Assembly (NCBI GenBank): GCA_004295005.1
Contig: SHNG01000023.1
Span: 1-58,198 of the forward strand
Source of the DNA: Gammaproteobacteria bacterium
GTDB lineage: Bacteria > Pseudomonadota > Gammaproteobacteria > Xanthomonadales > Rhodanobacteraceae
Direction: 5' to 3'
DNA: 58,198 nt
Shown here: piece after piece, positions 1 to 9,588 of the stretch
Position numbering within the stretch: the first letter of the stretch is position 1
Layout of the letters: each line of letters opens with the position of its first letter
The notes under the pieces: model-generated
What the model was told of the DNA's origin: nothing
The model's input: only the letters and a program-made list of their open reading frames with translations
Database searches by the model: none
Made by a program: the position numbers and the translations under genes

Positions 1-366
1 AAGCGATATCCGGACCTGCGAAGGCATGGATGCCGAAGCGGAACGCCGCAGGCGGCCCGGAGGGCGAACGCCGGGAGGCGTGAGTCATCCAGCGCCTTTG
101 CATTTCAACGAGTTGCGAAAAAGTCACCGGGTTGACTCGCCGCTCCCGCGTCTCGCCCGTTGGGCCATCGGCTGTGCCGATGTTCGCTCCGGCGTCCTGC
201 CTTCGCAGTCCGCCTTCGCGGGAACGACGAAGATTGGGATTAATCAAAGTTTCCTTAAGGATGGTCTGAACAAGTATAGTCGCGAGCAAGCTCGCTCCCA
301 CAAAATCGCGCGATGGTGGGAGCGAGCTTGCTCGCGACGAATGAGTTCCGTACTTGTTCAGGGTTT
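1..366. repeat. Composite dispersed repeat, copy 1
   Basis: No gene is seen in 1-436. Positions 1 to about 93 match 22115 to about 22207 base for base. Similarity then continues imperfectly through a GGGATTAATCA-containing stretch and ends in a palindrome. The palindrome has two perfect 23-base arms at 279-301 and 316-338 (arm begins GTCGCGAGCAAGCTCGC), the type seen as REP elements in pseudomonads and xanthomonads. Weak ORFs across it are translated repeat, not genes. The sequence runs into the window edge, so the left end is unknown. Confidence 0.85.
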
Positions 367-436
367 CCTTGAGAATCGAGCGGTGCCGAAAGTCCCGCGT
401 AACGCATCTGCCTGCGTCCACGCGGGAGGATTTCAT

Positions 437-1561
437 TCATGGCGCTTTGCGATCAAGGCAGGTACCGAGCGCAGCCAGGATCCTATCCACGTTCCCTGGG
501 CTGCTGCCCGCGCCCATCAGTCCGATGCGCCAGATCTTTCCGGCCAATTCGCCCAGGCCCGCGCCAATCTCGATGCTGAAGTCCGTGAGCAAGCGCTTGC
601 GCACCGCCGCTTCATCAAGACCCTGCGGCACCTTCACCGCATTGAGTTGTGGAAGTCGGCAGTTTTCCGCGACCAGCAATTCCATGCCCATGGCCTGCAA
701 GCCATCGCGGAATCGCTCGTGATTGGCCCGGTGTCGTGCGAAGGCAGCCTGCAGACCTTCCGCTTCGAGCATGAGCAAGGCTTCATGCAGGGCGTACAAC
801 ATGTTGATCGGCGCGGTGTGGTGGTAGGCACGCCCGCCCTCGCCTTGCCAATAGTTCATCACCAGTCCGAGATCGAGGAACCAGCTTTGCACGGGTGTAC
901 GACGCGCCTTGATGGTCTCCACGGCACGCTTGCTGAAGGTGACGGGTGACAGCCCCGGCGGCGCTGCAAGACACTTCTGCGATCCCGAGTAGGTGGCATC
1001 AGCGCCCCAGGCATCGGCACACACCGGGATGCCGCCCAGACTGGTGACCGCATCGACGATGCTCAGGGCACCGTGTTCCTGCGCGAGTCGACACAACTCC
1101 TCAGCATTGGACTCAACACCCGTGGAGGTTTCCGCATGCACAAAGGCCAATGCCTTGGCACCCGGGTTGGCCTGCAATGCGGAATGCACCTTGTCGAGGT
1201 CAATCGGCGTGCCGAAGGCATCACTCACCATCACCGGCTTGGCACCCATGCGCACGACGTTCTCGCGCATGCGTCCACCGAACACGCCGTTCTGGCACAC
1301 GATGACCGTGTCGCCCGGCTCGATCAGATTGACGAACGCCGTTTCCATGCCGGCTGAGCCCGGTGCCGAAACCGGAATGGTCAACTCGTTGCCGGTCTGG
1401 AATGCATACCGAAGCAAGCGCTTCAGGTCATCCATCATGCCGACGAAGCGGGGATCCAAATGACCGATGGTGGGCCTCGCCAAGGCATCCAGGATGCGCT
1501 GCGGAACCGGAGACGGACCTGGCCCCAACAACAGGACCTCGGGTGGAATGAATGACGGCAT
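437..1561 (-). CDS. Alanine/serine-glyoxylate aminotransferase family protein
   Basis: A fold-type I PLP aminotransferase of about 374 residues, the usual length for the AGT/SGAT class V family, which moves an amino group from alanine or serine to glyoxylate. The N-terminus shows the typical LLGPGPSPVP substrate loop. The motif GSQKCLAAPPGLS carries the lysine expected to hold PLP. I chose the ATG at 1561, giving MPSFIPPEV, because GAGGT lies just upstream; an ATG at 1585 is possible but would overlap the preceding gene. It follows the FAD monooxygenase by about 20 bases and ends the long minus-strand run. Family is clear; the exact amino donor cannot be told from sequence. Confidence 0.88.
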   Translation of the reverse strand: MPSFIPPEVLLLGPGPSPVPQRILDALARPTIGHLDPRFVGMMDDLKRLLRYAFQTGNELTIPVSAPGSAGMETAFVNLIEPGDTVIVCQNGVFGGRMRENVVRMGAKPVMVSDAFGTPIDLDKVHSALQANPGAKALAFVHAETSTGVESNAEELCRLAQEHGALSIVDAVTSLGGIPVCADAWGADATYSGSQKCLAAPPGLSPVTFSKRAVETIKARRTPVQSWFLDLGLVMNYWQGEGGRAYHHTAPINMLYALHEALLMLEAEGLQAAFARHRANHERFRDGLQAMGMELLVAENCRLPQLNAVKVPQGLDEAAVRKRLLTDFSIEIGAGLGELAGKIWRIGLMGAGSSPGNVDRILAALGTCLDRKAP

Positions 1562-1581
1562 GGCTACCTCAGGGCATTGAA

Positions 1582-2865
1582 TCAAGCATCCAGTTTAAGC
1601 GAAGCGCGCTTCAGAAATTCCGGGTCAAGTGCGTGCGTGCCGAACATGCCCTGTTGGGTGCCCGAAAGCACACGCAACATCAGCGAGCGCGTACCCCACA
1701 AGCGCCCCATCTGCAGGAAGGTGAGATCCCGCACCCTGGCGGGGATGCGTTGATGCGACTGGAACAAGGGAGTCAGCCAGCGGCTCCAGAACTGGTAGGC
1801 GGAAACCTGCGCACGTCGTTGGCGCGCATAACCCGCCAGCGCGTGATCCAGTGATCGACTCGCGCGCATGGCATCGCGCAGGGCCAGCGCATCCAGCAAC
1901 GCCATGTTCACACCCTGGCCCAGTTGTGGACTCATCGCATGGGCAGCATCTCCCAGCAGAACCAGGCGACCCTTGTGCCACGCTCGCGGAATGGCATCCC
2001 GATAGCTGGCGCGGCTGAGCTCAGAATGCTCCTGCAAGCCACACAGCCTCGGCGCGGATTCCGGCCACAATTCACGCACTTCGTCGAGCCAGGCCGCGAG
2101 AGGCGCTTGCGTCCACCCATCCATCCCGCTGGTGGGAAGACTCCAGAAAAAACTCAAGCGCGGCACGTCATCGCCAGGTCGCGTTCCAACCGGGAGCATG
2201 CCGATCATCCGGTGCGCGCCGACATACCGCTGGCGCAACTCATCGCCAAATGCCCAATCACCCTGTTCGAGCAGGCACCACAAGGCACCCCAGGGGTAGG
2301 GTCGATCCAGGCGCGGTTTCCCGGTCAATGAACGCAAGGACGATGCCGAGCCGTCAGCCACCACGATCAGGTCAAACGGACCGTGGCTCTTTCCACGCGC
2401 ATCGCGGAGGCGGCCACTGTCTGCATCCGCATCGACGACGCGAAAATCCGCGTGAAGCACCGTGGCGGGATCCATGACCGAGGCGAGGATGGAAAACAGC
2501 GCACCGCGTTGCAGGCCAAGGCCATAGAGGCGCGGATCAAGCCGCGCATAGCGGATGTCGAGCACGCCCTTGCCTTTCGGTGTGTCGCCATACAGTCGAT
2601 CAATGCGTCGACCGTGTCTGAGGACTTCATCGAGCAGGCCCATCTTCCACAAGACCTGCAAGCCCACCGGCTGCAGGAGTACGCCCGCTCCGACCGGCCC
2701 GGGTGCGGCGGCCTGCTCAAACACCTCAACGCGATGCCCATCGCGCGCGAGCAGAACCGCGGCAGCCTGGCCCGCCGTGCCGAAGCCGATGACTGCAACA
2801 CTCAGGCGCGAAAACGGCACGACATCAGCCACGATGAAGCAAGACGACGACAAGCCACGTGCCAT
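1582..2865 (-). CDS. FAD-dependent monooxygenase (PHBH/UbiH-like)
   Basis: A flavoprotein hydroxylase of up to 427 residues. It shows the N-terminal dinucleotide motif VAVIGFGTAGQAAAV with the acidic strand end VEVFEQ, a middle ADGSASSLR segment of the DG type, and the C-terminal GD motif LLGDAAHAMSPQLGQG that binds the FAD ribityl chain. Family members use NAD(P)H and oxygen to hydroxylate aromatic or related substrates; the substrate is not evident. The start is uncertain: the ATG at 2865 has AGGA very close upstream, and a GTG near 2820 just before the Rossmann strand is an alternative. It sits between the trans-sulfuration enzyme and the aminotransferase on the same strand, 42 bases after the former. 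Confidence 0.82.
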   Translation of the reverse strand: MARGLSSSCFIVADVVPFSRLSVAVIGFGTAGQAAAVLLARDGHRVEVFEQAAAPGPVGAGVLLQPVGLQVLWKMGLLDEVLRHGRRIDRLYGDTPKGKGVLDIRYARLDPRLYGLGLQRGALFSILASVMDPATVLHADFRVVDADADSGRLRDARGKSHGPFDLIVVADGSASSLRSLTGKPRLDRPYPWGALWCLLEQGDWAFGDELRQRYVGAHRMIGMLPVGTRPGDDVPRLSFFWSLPTSGMDGWTQAPLAAWLDEVRELWPESAPRLCGLQEHSELSRASYRDAIPRAWHKGRLVLLGDAAHAMSPQLGQGVNMALLDALALRDAMRASRSLDHALAGYARQRRAQVSAYQFWSRWLTPLFQSHQRIPARVRDLTFLQMGRLWGTRSLMLRVLSGTQQGMFGTHALDPEFLKRASLKLDA

Positions 2866-2907
2866 CGTCCTGCAACCGACCGATGCGACGGCACCATTGG
2901 CCCACGC

Positions 2908-4080
2908 TCATTCGCCCATGCCGGCCAACGCCTGGGCAAGATCGGCAATGAGCAGATCCGCATCTTCAAGGCCGATGGAGAGGCGAACCAGACTCAAGGG
3001 CAAACCACCCGCGGGGCGCAAGGCGGCATCGCGCGGGAACACCGCGCACACCGGAAACATCAGGGATTCGTAGCCGCCCCAGGAAACCGTCATCAGGAAG
3101 CGCTTCAACGCATTGCAGAAATGTTCCACTGCACTGACCGAGCCGACATCGAGATCGATGCTGAGCAGGCCACTGGCACCGCGCAACTGTCGCTGCGAAA
3201 GCTCGCGCTGTGCGTAGCCCTCGGCGTGCGGATGGTGGACTGCGCGTATCCGCGGATGCGATTCAAGAAACGCGAGCACCTTCGCGGTTGATTCCGCAAC
3301 GCGCTGCATGCGGATTTCCAGGGTTCGCATGCCACGCATCATCAACCAGGCATCGTGCGGTGAAAGAATCGCGCCCAGGGTCATGTAAGGGCCCTTGAAC
3401 ACCTCGCGCAACAGGGCTTGCGATCCACACAACATGCCCGCAACCACGTCGCTGTGGCCATTGAGGTACTTGGTTGCCGAGTGGGCGACCAGGTCGATCC
3501 CCATGGCAATCGGCGACTGGTTCAACGGCGTCGCGAAGCTGTTGTCACACAGGGTTCGAATGCCTTTCGCCCGCGCCAGTGCAGCCACTGCGGCCAGATC
3601 CTGCTGCTCAAAGGTCATGGTGTTGGGACTTTCGAGCACGATCAGGCTGGTTTCCGGGCGCAACGCCTGTTCGATATTGTCCGTGTTGCGCGCATCGACA
3701 AAGCTCGCGGCGACACCGAAACGCGCGAGCAGATCGCGCAGCAGGCTGCGTGTCCAACTGTAGGGCTTGGCCACGCAGACCACGTGGCTTCCCCCGCTCA
3801 CGCACGTCAGTACGCCCGCGGCAATGGCCGCGGCACCACTGGCAAAGGCCAGGCAATCCTCGCTGCCCTCGAGGGCCGCCACCTTTTGTCTGAGCATGCG
3901 CGTGGTCGGGTTGTTGCCGCGCGTGTAGAGATGCTGTGCATACTCATCCGCGAACCCGCCACGCATGGCCTCGACGCTGGCAAACGCGAAGATCGATGAC
4001 TGCACCAGCGGCGGCGCCACGGCACCGTGATAGTCCTCGCGCACTTCACCCAGATGATTGAGGATGTGGCTGATATCCAT
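2908..4080 (-). CDS. Trans-sulfuration PLP enzyme (cystathionine gamma-synthase/beta-lyase family)
   Basis: A 390-residue Cys/Met metabolism PLP-dependent enzyme. Visible landmarks are LYTRGNNPTTR, which supplies the tyrosine and arginine that contact PLP phosphate from the neighbouring subunit, and SATKYLNGHSD with the PLP lysine. The C-terminus RLSIGLEDADLLIADL is typical of the family. Members exchange or remove substituents at the beta or gamma carbon of cysteine, homocysteine or cystathionine; synthase and lyase cannot be separated here. It lies 74 bases downstream of galU and just before the FAD monooxygenase, with no methionine or cysteine pathway genes next to it. Confidence 0.88.
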   Translation of the reverse strand: MDISHILNHLGEVREDYHGAVAPPLVQSSIFAFASVEAMRGGFADEYAQHLYTRGNNPTTRMLRQKVAALEGSEDCLAFASGAAAIAAGVLTCVSGGSHVVCVAKPYSWTRSLLRDLLARFGVAASFVDARNTDNIEQALRPETSLIVLESPNTMTFEQQDLAAVAALARAKGIRTLCDNSFATPLNQSPIAMGIDLVAHSATKYLNGHSDVVAGMLCGSQALLREVFKGPYMTLGAILSPHDAWLMMRGMRTLEIRMQRVAESTAKVLAFLESHPRIRAVHHPHAEGYAQRELSQRQLRGASGLLSIDLDVGSVSAVEHFCNALKRFLMTVSWGGYESLMFPVCAVFPRDAALRPAGGLPLSLVRLSIGLEDADLLIADLAQALAGMGE

Positions 4081-4154
4081 GTCTTGTCAGCAGAGAGTGC
4101 AATCGAGCATCCGGCGACCCCCGGTTCCTGTCTCGCGTGAAGATACTCGCGACT

Positions 4155-5048
4155 TCATGCCCCCCGCCCGCGCACCAGCTTGGCGGTTTCCTCGCCAATT
4201 TGCGGATCCTGCAATGCCATGTGCAAGGTGGCCTTGACCAGGCCCAACTTGTTGCCGCAATCAAATCGCGTGCCCTCGAAGCAGTAGGCCAGCACCGGCA
4301 TTTCGTGCAAGAGGGCTTCGATGGCATCGGTCAACTGGATCTCGCCGCCTGCGCCGGGCTTGGTCTGTTCAAGCAACGGAAAAATGCGCGGGGGCAGAAC
4401 ATAGCGTCCGACAATCGCAAGGTTCGAGGGTGCCACCTCCGGCGCGGGCTTCTCGACTACCATGCGAATCCTCGCGGAACGCGCCGAGATCGACTCGGCA
4501 TCGACAATGCCGTACTTGCGCGTGTCGGCGCGCGGCACTTCTTCCACCGCAAGCACGCCGGCATCCTCGCGCGCCGCCACTTCCGCCATCTGGCGCAGGG
4601 CTCCGGCCTTGCCGGAACCGGGCGCACCATTGACGATGAGATCATCGGCAAGGATGACTCCAAACGGCTCGTCGCCGGCAACCTGCTTGGCACACAACAC
4701 GGCATGACCGAGGCCCAATGCTTCCGGCTGGGTGACGAACACGCAGCGCACATTGCGCGGCAAGGTGCCTTGCACCAGCGCCAGCAGTTCCTCCTTGCCG
4801 GCCTGTGCGAGTTTGCTTTCCAACTCGTAAGCCTTGTCGAAGTAGTCGGCGATGGCGTGCTTGTAGCGGTTGGTGACAAAGATCAAGGTGTCGGCACCCG
4901 CATCCACCGCCTCGTCCACCGCGTACTGGATCAATGGCCGATCCAGCACCGGCAGCATCTCCTTGGCGACCACCTTGGTGGCCGGCAGGAAGCGCGTACC
5001 CAGGCCCGCCACCGGAAACACCACCTTGCGCAAACGTCCACTTTTCAT
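4155..5048 (-). CDS. galU: UTP-glucose-1-phosphate uridylyltransferase
   Basis: A 297-residue nucleotidyltransferase matching GalU, which makes UDP-glucose from UTP and glucose-1-phosphate. The N-terminus KVVFPVAGLGTRFLPATK is the nucleotide-binding signature, and DRPLIQYAVDEAVDAG and FGVILADDLI follow in the usual order. UDP-glucose feeds LPS core, exopolysaccharide and related sugars. It begins 20 bases after the CapD-like gene stops, so the two are very probably co-transcribed with the upstream sugar transferase, an envelope polysaccharide precursor block. Length and motifs are complete. Confidence 0.95.
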   Translation of the reverse strand: MKSGRLRKVVFPVAGLGTRFLPATKVVAKEMLPVLDRPLIQYAVDEAVDAGADTLIFVTNRYKHAIADYFDKAYELESKLAQAGKEELLALVQGTLPRNVRCVFVTQPEALGLGHAVLCAKQVAGDEPFGVILADDLIVNGAPGSGKAGALRQMAEVAAREDAGVLAVEEVPRADTRKYGIVDAESISARSARIRMVVEKPAPEVAPSNLAIVGRYVLPPRIFPLLEQTKPGAGGEIQLTDAIEALLHEMPVLAYCFEGTRFDCGNKLGLVKATLHMALQDPQIGEETAKLVRGRGA

Positions 5049-5068
5049 CGGGAAGTACCCATACTCAC

Positions 5069-6961
5069 TCAGGAAGGCCGAACAGCGAAAGGAATCACCA
5101 CCGGATCCGGGCTGGCGACGTAAGGCGCGAACTCGGGCAGCAACTGGTCGAGGATACGGCGCAATGCCGCCTCATCGTAGTCAGTCACAGCCTGGCGTGC
5201 CTGTTGCAGCAACTGCGAAAGCAGGTCCCAGCTCATGCTGCGGGGCTGGGCCAGAAAGATCTTGGCGTGCGCGGTGGCCTGGTAGTTCTCGAGTTCGTGA
5301 AACAATTCCTCGAACAATTTCTCGCCGGCACGCAGCCCACTGAAGACAATTTCGATATCACGCCCGGGTTGCTTTCCGGCAAGGCGGATCATCTGCTCCG
5401 CAAGATAGGCAATCTTGACCGGCTCGCCCATGTCCAGCGCAAAGATTTCCCCGCCCTTGCCGAGCACGGCAGCCTGCAGGATCAATTGGCAGGACTCGGG
5501 GATGGTCATGAAGTAACGCGTGATTTCGGAATGGGTAACCGTGACCGGGCCACCGGCGTAAATCTGCTCGCGGAAAAGCGGCACGACCGAACCGGCGGAA
5601 TCCAGCACATTGCCGAAGCGCACGGTGATGAAGCGGGTTTGCGACTGCATCGCAAGGTTCTGGCAGTAGATCTCGGCCATGCGTTTGCAAGCGCCCATGA
5701 TGCTGCTGGGGTTGACCGCCTTGTCGGTTGAGATCAGCACGAAACTTTCCGCGGCATGACGATGCGCAAACTGGGCCACGCTGACCGTGCCCAACACATT
5801 GTTGCGAAAGGCCTCGCGCAGTTGCTCCTGCAGCAAGGGCACGTGCTTGTATGCCGCCGCATGGAAAACGACTTGGGGCCTGGCGTTGCTGAAAACCCGT
5901 TCGCAGGCCGCGTGGTCCCCGCAATCGCCAATGCGCGCATCCAGCAGCAGATCCGGAAACTCGCGGCGCAGCTCCTGCTCAATCCGGTACAGGTTGAACT
6001 CGGAGATTTCCATGATCGTCAGTGCCGAGGCGCCGAGTCTTGCAACCTGCCGGCACAACTCCGAACCAATGGAACCACCGCCTCCAGTCACCAGCACGCG
6101 CTTGCCGGAAATGCCGGTGCGGATCGAGGTCCAATCCAGTTGCACCTGCTCGCGTCCGAGCAGATCCTCGATGGCAACCTCCTTGAGTTCGCCCAGGCTG
6201 GAACGACCGGCCACCACATCGGCCAGCCGTGGCATGGTGCGAAAAGGAAGCCCGGTTGCTTCGCAAAGCCCGACCACGCGCTGCATCTGCGAACTGCTGG
6301 CCGAAGGCATGGCGATGAGCAGCATCTGCGCCGCGGTCTCGCGCGCAAGTTCGCCCATCTGGTCGAGCGTTCCCAGCACCGGCACGCCGCGAACCCGCGC
6401 GCCACGCAATTGCGTGTTGTCATCCAGCATGCCGACCACGAGATAGCGGTTTTCGCGCACCAGTCCGCGCACCAGGGTGTCGCCGGCCCGGCCCGCTCCC
6501 AGCACCAGCACGCGCATCGCGGGTGTGCGCGAAAGGAAATCCAGGCGATTGTCCTTCCAGTAGCGGTAGGCCAGTCTCGGCAAACCCAGCATCACGGCCA
6601 GGCAGGCCGGATAGACCACCAGCACCGTGCGTGGCACGGTTGCCAGGCGGTTGTAGATGAACAAGGTGAGCGCAATCAGCAAGGCACCCAGCAGCGCTGC
6701 GCGCAGGATGTTCCACAGGTCCGGCAGGCTGGCAAACCGCCACAGCCCCTTGTACAGCCCGGTAACCCAGAAGATCAGCCCCTGTGCGGCGAGTACCAAC
6801 AAGACTTCGAAGCCGAACCAGTCCTGGCCCGGGCGTGCCGCTGCGGTTTCAAAAGACCAGCGAAAGGAGTTGATCGCGATCCAGGTCAACCAGACCATGG
6901 CGAGGTCGTGCACGACAACCGCGAAGCGGGGATGGATCTTTGCAATCAAGCGACTGCTCAC
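5069..6961 (-). CDS. Membrane-bound nucleotide-sugar epimerase/dehydratase (CapD/WbpM-like)
   Basis: A 630-residue inner-membrane protein. About four hydrophobic segments occupy the first 130 residues, followed by a CoA-binding-like Rossmann region (VLVLGAGRAGDTL). A C-terminal SDR domain has VTGGGGSIGSELCRQ and STDKAVNPSSIMGACKR; the last carries the lysine with methionine in place of the usual SDR tyrosine, as described for WbpM. Relatives are UDP-GlcNAc 4,6-dehydratases for O-antigen or capsule sugars. I place the start at a GTG (6961) whose GTGA overlaps the stop of the upstream transferase; a longer reading adds 82 residues with no domain. galU follows. Confidence 0.9.
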   Translation of the reverse strand: MSSRLIAKIHPRFAVVVHDLAMVWLTWIAINSFRWSFETAAARPGQDWFGFEVLLVLAAQGLIFWVTGLYKGLWRFASLPDLWNILRAALLGALLIALTLFIYNRLATVPRTVLVVYPACLAVMLGLPRLAYRYWKDNRLDFLSRTPAMRVLVLGAGRAGDTLVRGLVRENRYLVVGMLDDNTQLRGARVRGVPVLGTLDQMGELARETAAQMLLIAMPSASSSQMQRVVGLCEATGLPFRTMPRLADVVAGRSSLGELKEVAIEDLLGREQVQLDWTSIRTGISGKRVLVTGGGGSIGSELCRQVARLGASALTIMEISEFNLYRIEQELRREFPDLLLDARIGDCGDHAACERVFSNARPQVVFHAAAYKHVPLLQEQLREAFRNNVLGTVSVAQFAHRHAAESFVLISTDKAVNPSSIMGACKRMAEIYCQNLAMQSQTRFITVRFGNVLDSAGSVVPLFREQIYAGGPVTVTHSEITRYFMTIPESCQLILQAAVLGKGGEIFALDMGEPVKIAYLAEQMIRLAGKQPGRDIEIVFSGLRAGEKLFEELFHELENYQATAHAKIFLAQPRSMSWDLLSQLLQQARQAVTDYDEAALRRILDQLLPEFAPYVASPDPVVIPFAVRPS

Positions 6962-8079
6962 GCTGCGCGCTTCCGGGACCGACCGACTGCGCGCAGGCAG
7001 TACTGCTTGCCGAATACCCAAACCAGCAGGGCAAGCGCATATACAAGACCGGCTTGCACGGCCCCGGCTGCCGCCAGCGCGCCCGTTGTGGGCAGGTCGT
7101 CGGCTTCGATAGCGGCGAGCAACAGCGCAGGGGTCACGATCAGCAGGTTCCAGGTCATGTACAGGGCGACAACCTTCGCATGGCTCATGCCGCTGCGCAC
7201 CAGCCATTGATACAGATGTTCGCGGTGCGCACTATACCAACGCCGCCCGCCCAGCATGCGTGAGAGCAGGGTCGCCGACGCATCCACGACGAAACCGGAA
7301 CAGGCAATCAGCCCGGCGTAAACCAGGTTGGGCATCGCGGCCATTTGCCAGCCGATGCTTGCCGCGACCAGCAGCCCCAGGCTGCCGCTGCCGACATCGC
7401 CCATGAAAACGCGGGCCCGTGGAAAATTGAACGGAAGGAATCCGAGCGTGGCTGCGGCGAACAATCCCATGTGCTGGGCCTCGACTGCATGTCCGGAGCG
7501 TGAACAGACCACGCTCAACGCGACAAAGACAAACACCACCTGGCATGCCAGCAGTCCATTGATGCCGTCCATGAAATTGTGCAGGTTGATGGACCACACC
7601 GCCGCGATGCAAGCCAATGCCAGTGCAGCAAGAACCCAGGGCAGCACGGGGTTGCCCGACAAGGATGGAACGTCGATCAGCAGGATCGGCAAAAGGCTCA
7701 CGACGACTGCAAGCACATGGGCGCAAAGGCGGATTCCGGCACCGAGACTGCGGTGGTCGTCAAGCCAGCCCACCGCTGCCACGATCAACACGCCGCCGCA
7801 CAGCGACAGCAGGGCGAGCTCTTCGCGCCCAAGCCATCCCGTGGCGGATTCAGGGATGCCCAGCATGGCCATCAGCAATCCTGCGAGCACCGCGACAACA
7901 ATGCCGATGCCACCACCGCGGGGCGTCGGCACGACATGCGATCGACGATGTCCCGGCCGGTCGATCAATTGCCGGCGATTGGCGTAGTGGATGGCCAGCC
8001 AACACACCACAGCGGAAACCAGGAAAGTCGCCAGCAACAGGATCACCCACGTCGAAAGCGACCAGGCCAGCACCGGCAT
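6958..8079 (-). CDS. Polyprenyl-phosphate sugar-1-phosphate transferase (WecA/MraY family)
   Basis: A 373-residue polytopic membrane protein of glycosyltransferase family 4, which moves a sugar-1-phosphate from a UDP-sugar onto undecaprenyl phosphate and starts synthesis of a surface glycan. Motifs in order are GWLDDHRSLG (acidic pair), NLHNFMDGINGLL (metal and substrate loop), FMGDVGSGSLG, and the cytoplasmic HREHLYQW loop. The start at 8079 (MPVLAWSL) lies two bases after the lapB stop. With the CapD-like gene and galU downstream this forms an O-antigen or exopolysaccharide initiation set. The sugar specificity is unknown. Confidence 0.9.
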   Translation of the reverse strand: MPVLAWSLSTWVILLLATFLVSAVVCWLAIHYANRRQLIDRPGHRRSHVVPTPRGGGIGIVVAVLAGLLMAMLGIPESATGWLGREELALLSLCGGVLIVAAVGWLDDHRSLGAGIRLCAHVLAVVVSLLPILLIDVPSLSGNPVLPWVLAALALACIAAVWSINLHNFMDGINGLLACQVVFVFVALSVVCSRSGHAVEAQHMGLFAAATLGFLPFNFPRARVFMGDVGSGSLGLLVAASIGWQMAAMPNLVYAGLIACSGFVVDASATLLSRMLGGRRWYSAHREHLYQWLVRSGMSHAKVVALYMTWNLLIVTPALLLAAIEADDLPTTGALAAAGAVQAGLVYALALLVWVFGKQYCLRAVGRSRKRAA

Positions 8080-8081
8080 TC

Positions 8082-9254
8082 CTATTCGCCAACCACACTG
8101 TGGATGGGGCGGATCGTGGTCCAGCTCTTGCAGCTCGGACAATGCCAGTGGTGGGACTTTGCCCCGAAGCCGCATCGCGAGCAACGATACATGGCCTGCC
8201 CCTCCAGCAGCTTGCGGGTCAGGTCGCGTTGTATCAGCAGGTTTTCGCGTGCCTCGCCCTGCGCGGTATGCAGGTTCGCATCGATGAGTGCCATCAGGGC
8301 ACGCACCGATGGACGCTGGTGCAACTGCCGGGTGAGAAAATCCACGGCCGCCTTCTCGCCCTTGGTGCGCGAATACAACCTGGCCAATGCCAACACCGGG
8401 GAAACACCCTGGTGGCGCTCGGTCATGCGCAGCAGGAATTCCTCGGCTCGCTGCATGCGCTGGGCCTTGGCATACACATCCAGCAGTGGCGAAAGGATTT
8501 CCGGCACATAGTCCACGTCACGCTCTGCAACGTGTTCGAAGGCGGCGATGGCTGCATCCGGGTTGCCGTTTGACGCCTCGATGTGCCCCAGGATCATGCT
8601 GGCACGCACGCAATCGCCCTCGGCGGAAATTGCTTCAGCGAGGAATCCCCTGGCCTCCGTCCAGGCCTTGCGCGAACGCGCCTGCTCGGCCAGCTCGCAG
8701 TAGAACTGGGCGATGCTGCTCCCTTGGGATTCCCCGGTCGCCGCCTCGAGCTTTCGCGCGATGTCGATGGCCTTGTTCCAATCGCGCTCATGCTGGTAGA
8801 TGGCAACCAGGTGATTCAATGCCACTGGCGCCAGTGCATCCATGGCGACCAGATCGGTGAACAGGGTCTCTGCACGGTCCAGCAAGCCGGCGCGCATGTA
8901 GTCCTCGCCCAGTTCCAGCAAGGCGACGGTTTTTTCCTCATCGCTCAGACTGGGCCGGGCGATGAGGTTCTGATGAACCCGGATTGCCCGATCAACCTCA
9001 CCGCGCCGGCGGAACAGGTTGCCCAGGGCCAGATGGGTTTCGACGGTGTCGCGGTTGTATTCGGCAAGTTGCAGGAAGACTTCGATCGCCTTGTCCTGCT
9101 GCTCGTTGAGCAGGTAGTTGAGGCCGCGGAAGTAATTGCTGGACAGCTCGCTGACCTTGGCACCGGACGTGCGCTCGCTGCCACGCCGGGCAACATACCA
9201 GCCGGAAAATGCGGCGACCGGCAGCAACAGGAACAACAGGCCTATCTCATTCAT
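8082..9254 (-). CDS. lapB: LPS assembly protein B (TPR/rubredoxin-type)
   Basis: A 390-residue protein matching LapB (YciM). One N-terminal membrane helix (LLFLLLPVAAFSGWYVA) is followed by TPR-like helical repeats through about residue 340. A C-terminal zinc ribbon has CSRCGF and CPSCKSW cysteine pairs. In E. coli LapB presents LpxC to FtsH and so limits lipid A synthesis. The start overlaps the lapA stop by 4 bases, and the stop is two bases before the sugar transferase, so LPS control and surface glycan initiation are translationally linked here. Confidence 0.95.
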   Translation of the reverse strand: MNEIGLLFLLLPVAAFSGWYVARRGSERTSGAKVSELSSNYFRGLNYLLNEQQDKAIEVFLQLAEYNRDTVETHLALGNLFRRRGEVDRAIRVHQNLIARPSLSDEEKTVALLELGEDYMRAGLLDRAETLFTDLVAMDALAPVALNHLVAIYQHERDWNKAIDIARKLEAATGESQGSSIAQFYCELAEQARSRKAWTEARGFLAEAISAEGDCVRASMILGHIEASNGNPDAAIAAFEHVAERDVDYVPEILSPLLDVYAKAQRMQRAEEFLLRMTERHQGVSPVLALARLYSRTKGEKAAVDFLTRQLHQRPSVRALMALIDANLHTAQGEARENLLIQRDLTRKLLEGQAMYRCSRCGFGAKSHHWHCPSCKSWTTIRPIHSVVGE

Positions 9255-9541
9255 GCAAGGCCATCACTTCCCGTATCAGGCCGCACGTACGATGCATTTT
9301 GCTGGGCCAGTGATCGCCGCAGCGCCCGCAACTCGCGCCGCAATGCGCGCACACGCAGGCTCCAGACCAGCAGACCGCCAAGCACCCAACCGAGCAGCAG
9401 CGCCGCAAGCAAGGCGGCCCCCTTGGGGACCGAAAAATCGATCAGCCAGAAATCGAGCAGGATGCGGTCAGCGTTCAAGGCACCAAAGGTGGCGCCGACA
9501 ACAACCGCAAGCAGGATCAACACCACCACGCCTAGTCGCAT
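9251..9541 (-). CDS. lapA: LapA domain membrane protein
   Basis: A 96-residue inner-membrane protein of the LapA (YciS) family. It has two hydrophobic helices (roughly residues 3-22 and 40-62) and a basic, arginine-rich C-terminal coiled tail. It partners LapB in LPS homeostasis. Its stop overlaps the lapB start by 4 bases, and ihfB ends 47 bases upstream. Length and topology are normal for the family. Confidence 0.92.
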   Translation of the reverse strand: MRLGVVVLILLAVVVGATFGALNADRILLDFWLIDFSVPKGAALLAALLLGWVLGGLLVWSLRVRALRRELRALRRSLAQQNASYVRPDTGSDGLA

Positions 9542-9588
9542 GGCCGACTTCTCCAGGGGACACCCGCGTGCGGGCGTTGATTCGGCAA

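Noticed and set aside
26-949. Frame starting in the composite repeat at the window's left end
   Set aside because: The first part repeats at 22139-22207 in the same frame as non-coding repeat, and the rest is antisense to the aminotransferase.
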